This document shows, piece by piece, positions 42,046 through 54,200 of a stretch of DNA of 64,000 nucleotides (the stretch's first letter is position 1; the number at the start of each line of letters is the position of its first letter). Position numbers and translations under genes: made by a program. Source of the stretch: Pachyseris speciosa (taxonomy: Eukaryota; Cnidaria; Anthozoa; Scleractinia; Pachyseridae); assembly GCA_016490735.1 (NCBI GenBank), contig JAEMWC010000192.1, positions 681,001 through 745,000 of the forward strand, read 5' to 3'. The notes below the pieces were generated by a model. The model was not told the DNA's origin. It was given only the letters and a program-made list of their open reading frames with translations, and ran no database searches.

Positions 42046-43140
42046 TATCACATTTATATTGCGCATTTTCTATACAATATTCAAATATTAATGCGCATTG
42101 TAACACTGGCCGGGGGACTTTGCCAGACTGCTTATAACGCAGTTTGCAATTAATGAAGTTGAATTATGAGTGCCCCCGTAATGTCAATATCAAATTAAGA
42201 CAGACACTTGAGGTGGTCACTGCCAGAGTTTTGTTACGTCCCTAGTGGTTCTTTTACGTCCCACAGAATCAGAGAATTATGAAGAGTTGTGAGACGCGGC
42301 CTACGGTTTATCGTCCTTATCCGAGAAGACTAGAAAGTCTAACCGTTTGTAGATATCATTACAAAGGCAGCACTTTCTCCTCAATTATTTAAAGACCCTG
42401 AGTGTTGGTCCGGCCGGGATTTGAACCCGTGAACTCCCGCACAGTAGTCCGGTGCTCTACCACTGAGCTAACCGGTCGGCGGTTTCCTTTAATCTTTAAT
42501 CTTTAATCTTTAATCATTATTTATACACGGTAAAAAATTCATCAGGTATCCTAAAACTACTGTATGTACAACATTATGCTATAATTAAAAATTATGCTTT
42601 ACAACAATATGATATTTATTACACCTGTTTCCATGAATGCCGTCTGTTTAAAAATTAAGATAGAGAAGGCGTTTAAATTGGTTTAATAAATCAGACTCTC
42701 TAATGTTACAGGGTAAGCTGTTCCAGAGAGTTGCGCCACTGTAACTAAAACTATTTTTCATGTAGTTAGTTCTAGGAAAGGGGACAACAAGTTTGTTAAC
42801 CGAGTCCCACTGAGCATAGTTTAATTCAATTCGCGATGAAAATTTAGACGTGAGATATTCAGGAACCAGACCGTTTAAAGACTTGAAAACCATTAGGGCT
42901 TTCTGAATTTGACGTTGAGATTGCAAGTCTTTCCAGCTGAGTTTGTGAAACAAGGAATCGACATCAGCGTCATAGCTCGATGAAGTTATTACTCGTGCAG
43001 CACGGTTTTCGAAAGTGTTCCTGTATTCTGATTGGCTGTATTTTCTATGGTATGGTATAAATAGACTTAATTAGTAGTATCCAATTTTGTAAATTGCACT
43101 GTTTATTCAGTTTTCATCTGCCAGAAGTGTAATGATAAAC

Positions 43141-43201
<61 letters not shown>

Positions 43202-45233
43202 GTGTCAATAACAAAATGCTCGAATGTGATTGGTTCTTAACAGCCTTTATTTCTGTCTTAACTCTTTTCCATCCAACGTCACACATATATGATGATAAAT
43301 ACTGCTTCCTTTTTATGGTTTATTTCTTGTTTAAAGTTTGTCAGAACGTTATAATAATTGTGTGAATAGGACCAACTGTGTTTTAGCAATCATTAAAGCT
43401 AAAAATAACGACTACAATACCAGAATTCCGCTGCATATCACCGATCGTTTAACAGCAAAGCCCAAAATGCTTGTTTTTTGGCCAGAGAATAACACCAAAA
43501 TTTACACATTTTTGTGGCCAACTTTTTAATAAGAAAAACTGCCCAAATATCAAGATTCTACATTTACAGCAAACCTCAAGCTCTCTCCTTATTATCAGCT
43601 ATGAAACGTTTCTCTCACATTTGGTGCCTGCCACGTTTCAGCCCGTTTCTGAGATCCAATCTTGTGTGTCTTAACTGGACTCGTTCACGGCCGAAAAGAA
43701 TTCTGGGAACTGTAACCACGCCGCGAGCATAGAACTCTCCTTCAGTTCATTACATAGTTTTTCGATAAGTGCTGAGCCACCCGGTGCTACCAGCAAAATG
43801 TTGCATCGATGAGTATTTTTAGCGGTCAGAACTAGCCCACATTGCCTCGTTAGCTCCCCGAATCCACTTGCAGAAAGACAAGAGAGACAGGTTCCATATC
43901 GAGCCACCATCATCACAACAGAGCGTGTTTGGCATCTCCATCAACATAAAACCGCCTCTCACCTCTGGTTTCTTTCAAAGGCTTGCCTTTACCCACATTC
44001 TAGCTTAATGATGCCAGCATGGGGGCTTCTGCAGAGGAAAATGGCTCAGAAAAGCACTCTAAAACTGACAATTGCACCACAGTCAAGCGATTCCACTGAC
44101 TCGACAAACAACAGCCACTCGGGTGCATCACGTGACTCTAAAGCCTGGGTCCCCAGTATTTCAAGACAGCAGATATTTTCATAATAACTCCATATATGAA
44201 GAAGTTAAGAGCCCCAGACCATTTATTGCCCAAAATCTGGTGAAATAAATAGCACCCACTTGGATCGAAAAGGGTTAATTGGTTGCTTCAGGTCCAAACT
44301 GTCCGATTTGAGCTGTCCGATTACAAACACTTCTAATCGGACAGGCCAAATCGGACAGTTACCTTATTTGGGTATGTTGAGCAGTAGCTGCCATGTCGTG
44401 TTAGTTGTCAATCTTCGCGCTTTGTAAAATAGCAACCATTTCCGTCGGTTATTTTGTACAATTCTTGGCTTGCACGTCACGCAAGTGTCACGCAAATAAA
44501 AAATAAAATCGCTTATCTTTCAAAAAATTAAGTCAAGAAATTGAGATAGTGTAGAAGAGAAATAAGTAAACAACGTATCAAAGTTTCAGCGTTGTGCGAT
44601 ATTCCGAACTCGAGTTATTCGGTAAAGGGTACCACTCAAAATTATAGTGTTTAGTATGGAGACGCCATGCTGGTGTTCCTCTGAGGAACCCCAACATGGC
44701 GGCCGGAAATCCATTGGAAACATCTGGAGCTCACTTTTGCTCTCGCAAAAGATTTTTCTCTGTGCTAAACTTCAAAACACTCGCATATACACTTCTCTTA
44801 ACATATTGGCCATTCAGAACTCGAAAACACAACGTAAATCGATATTTTCATGTACGTGATATGCTTCTCAGACGCAAACACGATGTCATAAATTGCAAAA
44901 AAAATCTAAATTCAAACTGCTCTATTTTCAAAACAAAGCATGATACCGAGCTGAAAACATGCAAGCAGATATATCTTTAAAATGTCTTTAACCTGATGAA
45001 GGTAAAACCTCATAATTTCTAATTTTAGTATTTTCTGACGTCACGTGCAAGCCAAGAATATGTTTTACAATTTAGAAAGTTAACTTCTAGAGTTTCTCGC
45101 ATTTTGTTATTGACACAATTAATTGGTAATCGGAGTTCGTGTTGTACAATTCAGGGGTAATCAAATCAGCCTCGCGCTACGCGTTCGGCCAATTTGAAAT
45201 CACTCGCCCGATTACTCCCTTTATTACTACTAC

Positions 45234-45285
<52 letters not shown>

Positions 45286-48200
45286 AACAGACGCGAGGAG
45301 AAAATTTAGTGCACTGCTAAACTCGTCTCTACTCTATTGAATTGAAGTTAAAAAGACCTTACCATCGCAAATAGTTTCATTCCCACTCCAGATGCCGTTG
45401 GCTTGGCAATATCTAACAGAAGAGCCGCTCATAATAAAGCCTTCATCACAAGAAAATTTTATACTTTCTGGAAACACTGTCAGATCACCCTGCACTGAGC
45501 CATTTTTAGGAGTGAGCAACCTTCCACAATTAACAGCTGTAAGGTCAAGGGAGGAAGCCTGGTTAGAAATTGACATGCCTAAAATGACCAGTCGCATTTA
45601 ATCACGGAATAGCCGAATTTATTTCGGTTCTTGCTTAGCGATTTGGATTTTGGGTGGATTTTTCTGCGTATTTTTAAAGTGTTTTACGTACGAAAAAGCA
45701 ATAAGGTTTATATCAAAACAAAGTCAACTGCAAACAAATAGTGTAAAGTTGGCTATTCCAATTACCGTACGCCGATAAACGATGCACTTGCTGACGAAAT
45801 ATAGCTAAACAGAATTATAACCATGATATGCACCCTGAGCCTGGAATGTCATACAAAGAGATTCCTTCAACGAAATAAACTGCTAGGCCGGATACCAAAT
45901 CAGAGTGAGAAAATACTGAGCTTCGCAAATGCTGTTTACGATAAGGGGGGACGTGGGCTTGGGAGAAACCGAGGTGTACTTGAAGACGAGTGTCTGCATG
46001 GCCAACTGAAGCCGACCTTATTTGCCCTTAAAAATAAACGCCTCAATACCTGAACATGACGTTGCATTTCCACTCCAAGTTCCATCATCTTGGCATTGAC
46101 GTTTCTCTGACCCTGTCATCAAAAAGCCTTCGTCGCAGCGAAAACTGACTTCATTAGGAAACGTCGTTTGTCTTCCAAACAGAGTGCCGTTGTTAGGGAT
46201 CAAAAGAGATCCACAATCTTTTGCTGTGATGACAAATAAATGGCAAACAGCTACGTTATAGTAATTGAAATGAGCCAGAAAAAAGACTTTCAATTACATA
46301 AGGAGTTGCATAATATCACGGTTTACAGACGGCGATCGCCAGGTACATTTTGACAGAGGACTGTTAAGCCGAACACCGCTTCAGAGAAGAAGGAATGTAC
46401 ATAGTGTGTCGTCTTATTTTCCTATAGTCTCAAAAAAAAATACAAATGGCTTCAAAGGTAATATAAAAATGTTTTTGTTCGTTCACTTATGTCAGACCTA
46501 CCTTAAACATTGGAGCACTAAAACGATTATGGTTGGTCAATTTTAGGGTCACGCGGGTAGATTAAGGTCATAATTTGGGTTGGGTTTGTATGCGCCAAAA
46601 AGGGACTGACACTCAACTTCTTCATCATAATAAGTTAACCAGTTATGACACTTGGCAGTTACAGAAATTATTTTCTGTTTATTTTCCGATTGTTTTTGTT
46701 GTTGTTGTTTGGGATTCAGTTTTAGTCTCAAGAGGCCTGAAGTCTGAACCTAGCGCTACTAACAAGCTCCCAGTGGGATCGCCTGAATACGTCTTCACAA
46801 TAATCTGCAACAGCTTTCATAAACCCCATGCAAAAATGGCTGCCTTTAAATTATTCTTTTGTTCTTATTCAAAATAGCCTCACTAACCTCTCTTTTGAGA
46901 TCAAAATTCTAAAGAATTTGTTATCCCGAACGAGGTAAGTGAGGCTATTTTGAATACGAACAAAAGAATAATCAAAAGCCAGCCATTTTTGCATAGGGTC
47001 TACGTGAAGAAATTTGTTGAATTAATCCTTTCGACTGATTTTACAGAAGAAACGGAAAAAAGTAACTCAACACGCAGAGTCCTATTTGTCTCTAGAGGTT
47101 ACATTCCCTTTTCAATTGGCTCGATTATCCTGGCTAAATAAATTTTCAGCGGGAAACAATTTGAAACTCAACTGTCAAATTTTTACCAATTTAAAACAAT
47201 ACAGCAAATTGCTGCTCAGTAATTTCGTTTCAATGTAAGATGTAACAAAATTGTTAAAGTGAAAAGACCGGCGTACTTGCCGATACTAGGTAGTAACGGA
47301 GAAATAGAACGCAAAACGTAGCACTTGCGGAATACAGAGATTGACGGCAGTTGAGGTCAACTAAACGGGGTGATGCTATTATATATAACGCAGACAGCAA
47401 GAAATAAAATAAACCGGAGAAATGAATCAAATTCGCCAAGAACGCACGAATAGACTGAACTATAACATTGTTTTCGTTTCATTCTGTATTTTCTTTGAAC
47501 GCTTTATGTTATGTCCATTGTTAATGATGTCAAATTCATCAAGTTTCCCGCATTGATTTTTTTGGCTTGTTCGTTTCTTATTGGTCGCTAATCACTGACG
47601 TCACTTGTCCACCACTGGTTCCTCGTCACGCTTTGTTTATTTGCCGGATCGTTGGGCGGAATGAGTAATCTTAACGCACATTGTGTTATCTTTTCCTTTT
47701 TCACTTCTCTATACTCCGATAAATCCACAGTTCCATTGAACCACAACATATCCGAACCAGTGCAGTCCACTGTTTTAGTTTTCCTTACATATATTAGCCA
47801 TTCACCCAGTTCACTGCTAAATCCATCGATCCAGCCAACCCCCCCCCCCCCCTGGGGGTACTGGTAGGGGTAATTTGTTTTGTTTCCATTTATGGATCCA
47901 TTCATCGGTACAGGCAGATGGCCACAGTCTTTGGCTAACGTAGAAGAAGTCACGAGTTATTTTGTTCCAAACTTAATTTAATATTTTAAGAAACGTTTAA
48001 ATTTGGCCCATCTCACTATTGTTCGGTTATAGCATTTTGGGAAAAAAAACACAGCATACAAATAAAACAATCATCAAGGCAGAAAAAAAAAATCGACACC
48101 TTTGCAAAATGTGGCCCTTCCACTCCATGTAGCATTGGCCTGACACTTCCTTACAACGGAGCCGTCAAGTGTGAAGCCTCTGTCACAACCAAACTGGAGC

Positions 48201-51200
48201 ACGTGTGGGAATGTAGTAACAGTTCCATTTACACTTCCGTTGAGAGGAGCAGATAATACACCACAATCCACAGCTATTCCATGTAACACAGGTAAGCATA
48301 ATATATTAGTGTTGACTCTCACAGGCTGCCTTCCTTTTAAGTCGCTTTCATTAAGAAGGTCCTGGTATATGGACACTACCTTAACAGGGCTACAGCCTTT
48401 TTCCCAAACCGTTAGCTAAACCTGATACTTGAATACAGCGCAAAAAATCTCGCTAATTCCTGTTGAGAAACTTAACGATGTCTCTTACTTTTACAAGTTA
48501 TTAAAACAGTCTTAATTTCTTTTCTATATTTCTCTCGGTTCGATTACACGTTTGTTTACCCATCCGTTATCTTGAAAAAGGCTTGTAACCGCAGTATAAT
48601 ATTGGCACTTTTCTCGGACAGGCGGCCAATGTTGCATTAGTACAACACACTACCCTGATGATGACGTAACTACACTAGCTCAAAAAACAGACATCACCTT
48701 CACACATCACTGGTTTTCCACTCCACGTCCTGTTCGCCTGACAGAATCTCTGTTCAGAGCCTCTCAATAGGAATCCCTCGTCACAGTACGTTATGACTTT
48801 ATTCGGATAAGTTGTCAGGTTCCCCATATAAGAGCCATTGAGAAGAACTGGCACAGGTCCACAATCCACAGCTGTGTAAAATACATGGTGTATTCAATAA
48901 CGAAGTGTCTAAATCCTGATTTGGCGGGTAAATGCATAATTGTTTCAACGGTTTAACTTGTGTTAACGTGAGCAAACGCCACTAAACATTGTGGCGTCTT
49001 GAACTATTTGACAGGCAACAGTTTGAAGTGGTAGGCCAGTCTTACTTAAAGTTGATGTCACCATGAAAGACAAGTTATTAGTGGCAGTGTTATACAGGTT
49101 GGCAAATTTCAGTTGTTAATGAATAGGAATTAACTCCAGTAAGTTCTTAGGGAAGCGCAATCTTTGACATTTTTCACGAGCCAACTTTCGCACGCAATAG
49201 GACACTTTCCCCAATTACAGCAATCGCTTATATCCCGTATTTTATTCTTGTCCTTGAGTCTGGGGTCTGCCACCTTTTGTCCCTTGCCCACACCCCTCCC
49301 CGTTCGTCGAGACAATTTAACCTACGTAGATCCGTAGATAAAACTCGGAAGATACATAGTACTGTAGAACTGCCTCCTTTAAGGTCCGCAAAGTCCTATA
49401 ACATGGAGGGCCGCTAACTTGGATTTCTCGATTTCTATAAAACCTCTGAAATTGTTCAAACCCAATAAAGCAGTGTAAAGGTGTGAAAATGTAAATATTC
49501 AGCAGTAAAGGAAATAATTTTTTCATGAAGGGATTCTAAAATGGAATATTAAAAACACATCAAGGAGGACGCTGTTGCCATGGAAACATCAGCTGACACG
49601 AAGAATCAACTGTCACCCCAAATTGTTGTCAAGAAGTTTGTTACTTTTTTTAGTGCCCCACCAAAGCAAAATACGGTTAAAGCTAACAAAGGAAAAAGAA
49701 ATACTTTTTACCAATACCTTTGCAGCGTGTGATACCTCCACTCCATGTAGCGTTAGACTGACAACTTCTCAAAGACGATCCCTCGAGTGTAAAACCCTTC
49801 TCACAGGCAAACTCCAACACATTTGGAAAAACCGTGACAGATCCCTGAACGCTGCCATTCACTGGAGGAGGCAGGGGGCCACAGTCTACAGCTAGATTAC
49901 GGAATAGCAACTTACCATCAACATTAACAACTTCTTTATTTGAGTAAGACTAGTTGGAAGTTATCGTTTGGGCAAAAACTTTCAATAGCAAGTTGAAGCA
50001 CCCGAGCTGAAATTGTAAACAAACATACTCTGGCGGCTCGTCCGTCCGTCCAGACCTGTCGTTGTATGAGAATGCACACTGAGCGTTAATGGAAATGAGC
50101 GTTAACGAAAATGAATATATGTAACGTCAATTACTAACAAGAAAACCCTATAGCAACAGATTTACCTTCACAAGAAGTATCATTTCCACTCCACGATCCG
50201 TTGGCCATGCAAGTTCTTAAAGAAGAGCCTTTGAGAGTAAACCCTTCATCGCAAAGAAAATATACCTTACTGGGGTATGTTGTGAGTTCTCCATAAGATG
50301 AACCGTTCATTGGCATCACCAGAGGAGCACATTCAACAGCTATCAGTTCAAAGTGCAAAACAAAAAAGGGAAAAGTAAATAATGTTCAAATATGAGGTCC
50401 TTAGATGTTATCTGTTCTTGAGAGTCACAGGTTTACCCGAAGAAAAAAAAACTGTTAGCCCCTGTCCGCAGACAAATGTCCCCGCATATTTTGCCCCCAA
50501 AATTAAGGTCATTGTTTATGCATATTACCTCTACATAACGTTTCGTTTCCACTCCAAACGCCATTTGATTGACATTGTCTTGTCTGCGAACCAATCATAA
50601 TGAACCCAGCATCACAAGAGAAGGATATCGAGTTTAGAAAAGTCGTATCGCGACCAATGGAGGAGCCATTGATAGGATCTGACAGCGAGCCACAGTCCTT
50701 AGCTGAAATAAAATATATGATATTGAGAACAGAAATTTAAAGCCAAGACAAAGGGTCTTGCTCTTCAAGAAAAAATAACAAACACTGCAAGACAACCGTA
50801 AGAAAACCTAGCGGAAGCAGCACCATGGTAATTTCATAGCGCGTTTATTGAGTGATCTTCGATATAAGAGAGAGGCTAATCTATCTCTCTATACAGCGAT
50901 ACACTACCGGTACATTGCCCACGTGTTTTAAGCTGTGGTCACTCGACATGTGACTTGATTACACGACAAGTAGCTCAAGTTCGACATATAACCATTACGT
51001 AACACCGAAAAGGAAGAAGCTATTGGAACTAAAGCCCCAAGAAATCGCTTCAAACACACAGAACACAAAACGACCAAGAAAGCAGTCCAGGGTACTAGAA
51101 ACTTATATTGACGTAACGTTCGTAATTTGGCTTCACAAATCCTTATAATTTTAGCCATTACATTCAGTAATGGTTATATGCCCGCTGAGCGTGAGCTACC

Positions 51201-54200
51201 TGTCACAAGACAGCCTTAAAATTTAAAAGTTTTCGCAGGTAAAAGAAAAAAAAAACGTGCATGAGAAATTTCCCATTGTTTTAGGCCCGAATGCCTAAAG
51301 AAACATTGAACTTGTAACATTTCCTCGAGGGTAATGTTCGTACCTACTCCGTAGATGAAAGCTCTCCCAAGTGGAAACAACAATGCCATCAATGGCAAAT
51401 TCGTCTTTTCCGGGTCCAGGAAAACACTTTTAAGGCTGATCGCTTTTTTATACATCGGAACTTGCAGTTTAATAGCTTTTCTTTCACTGTAATCCGTCAT
51501 TTTGCAAAATCTTTTGTTTGTGATAATTACTGAGTTGCTTCAAATACATAAGGAGACCACCTTTTTGCTCATCTAAAACGTACGCGAAACTATATAGCTA
51601 AAAGCTCTCTCTTGAAAGTCAAAACAACAATGCCAACAATGAGGAAATTTATCCTGTATAAAAGTATTTTCGCGAAATTCGCGAATACGCGAAAAAATAA
51701 ATCTTAACAATTCAGAACGGGCCTTAACGGAAAACCATTTTGTTCCATTTTGTTTGTAATTGTCCAACACCAAGACCCTTTTCACAGAATATCGCATTGG
51801 GATATTTAATATTTGTATTGATTAAACAAGGTCCTTGGTTGGCAGCCATTCAGCTCCGGGTTAATCATGCATGGCACGAATTACGATGTTTGCATGGGAA
51901 ACTTAATTTTCCATATCGTAGAAAATGGATACGGAAAAACACATCCTCACGAATTTGCCCATTTCAAAGATCATTTAATGGTCTCAAAAGGCATGAAACA
52001 TTATTCTTTTTTCGGTCATACTTAAATCCAAGGCCTTCTGAAAAGATCCAAGATCCAAGGACGCAACTATTGCCGGGATCCTTAAAACATTGTACTCGCG
52101 ATTCAGCGAACTTTTAACTTTACTGACAAAACAAATTATTTAAAATTTCTTTGAAAAGAATTGTTTGAAAAGTTAGAAGAAAGTTCTACTACACTTTTTC
52201 TCCAAGCAGTCGTTCTTTTTTACTCGGATCCTCCACGCGTGAGCAAATGTGTAAAATTATACTAATTAACAGTGATCAACGGTGAATACATTCAAGACGC
52301 TGGCCGTAACTTTCGAGAAGAACATCCGCCCGGGTTAATAGTTCAGCTGTGGAAAAGGATCAGTGATGTTTACGAATTAAGATTGCCTCGTGGACAAGTT
52401 ATTAGCACGAATCTACGGTATCACAATCGCAAGAAAGGAGATAATTAAAGCTAAAACTGAAAATTAGAAAAGGTGACACGGGCTACGGCAGAATAGGAAG
52501 GCGAAGTGTAATTTATTTGTTCTCTTCAAACTGTAAAACTTACTTGAAAGTCGGTCATATTTAAGAGAAAACGACCACATCATGGTTAGTAAACTATGAA
52601 GTGGTATTCAGTTTAGGACCGTAAAGTAGGAGTAGGTGGCAGTTTGCAATGTCGTTGTATCCGCGGATCAACCCCTTATCACAAGTGAAAGACACTTCAT
52701 GGGGCTGATCCCTAAACATTGATCCATTCGTAGGTACATGGATGCTCTTCCTTAAGTCATCTTTTTTAGCGTTTCTAGCCTTGGTTTACTCATTTTGCAA
52801 AAGTTCTTTTGCCAATTGCTTCATTAACTATTCGTCTGAGTAAAAGAGTACAAAAGTAAAAAATTAGATCCCCGAAGGTTGGTAGTAACCTTAACAAAGG
52901 AGGGAAAAAAGCTTTAAAATCCAACCTGCATGATTAAATGTTTATATTCTTAATTTCTATTTCGCTAAAAGTCGTCTCTTCCTCAATTTTTTCTAATTAA
53001 ACCAACAATCTTGCTCGCATGAAATTCCGTTTAAACCCGTGTTGAGTAGAAAAATAAACACTGCATCACGTGATCTGCTTAGTAGTTGTCTGTTTTTTTG
53101 TTTTGTTTTCCTATTTAGTTTCTCCTTTTTTTTGCGCGTGCGTGTTTGTGTTTGGTTCAAAATAAGCTACAGTCTAATAAAAGTATCTTGCGTTCAAATA
53201 AACAGCAAAATGACGTTTTAGAAAAGGCAAGTTGCAGTGTTTACAGATATCGTGTTGGCAACATCTAAACTCCGAGAATTTCTGAAACATTTACAGACAA
53301 AACCACACATTTTCCGTAACAGGAACTTAATTAGCTAGACAATTGAACTCTAAAGATTGCGAAGACGAAACAAACAGTTTTAATTGTATGAGTTATTACT
53401 CGAAGTATGCGTTCCAACAGTTGCAAAAAATGGTCGTTTGCATTGTCCTTGCATAATTTCAAGACACAGAAAAAAGCAGTAGTCAAAATATAGAGCGTTT
53501 TCATTCACGTGACTCCCGGCCATATTGGTTTACTGAAACAAAAGAAAGTATTGCATAAAAGTAGAGATCAATTCCCAGAACTTTAGTTTGGAACACCAAC
53601 ATGGCCGCCGTGACGTCATGTGAAAACGCTCTATAGAAATCAATTTTAATCAATTCTAATTTTTCCTAAGGTTGTATCAGCTTTTAACGTTTAGTTGATC
53701 ATAGGAGTGTTAAACCTTAGACTTCCTCGTTAACTTTCCTTTCAGTTTTCCTGCTTTGTTAAAAAGCAACATCTTTTGAAGTGTTTTCCTGGCCCCTGAA
53801 AGGAGAAATTTCCTCATTGTTGGCATTGTTGTTTTGACTTTCAAGAGAGAGCTTTTAGCTATATAGTTTCGCGTACGTTTTAGATGAGCAAAAAGGTGGC
53901 CTCCTTATGTATTTGAAGGAACAGATTTTGCATATGATTAAACAACAAAATGACGGATTACAGTGAAAGAAAAGCTATTAAACTGCAAGTTCCGATGTAT
54001 GAAAAAGCGATCAGCCTTAAAAGTGTTTTTCTGGACCCGGAAAAGACGAATTTGCCATTGATGGCATTGTTGTTTCCACTTGGGAGAGCTTTCATCTACG
54101 TATATAGTTCCTCATAAATTTTTAGATCAAAAAAGATGACATCCTCACATATTTGAAGCAACTCAGTAACTATAACAACAAACGATTTTGCACATATATA

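Noticed and set aside
42408..42480. A tRNA gene on the minus strand.
   Set aside because: Box A and box B are present, but acceptor and anticodon stems do not pair and a SINE body and tail follow.
43132..43365. A tyrosine-rich short frame at 43132.
   Set aside because: It is a translation of the (ATT)n microsatellite.
47588..47860. The frame after the poly-G run as a host exon.
   Set aside because: It has no recognisable domain and arises by reading on from a truncated CCP exon.
51740..52117. A 125-codon plus-strand frame in the GPCR intron.
   Set aside because: No domain, low complexity and no supporting splice or promoter signal.
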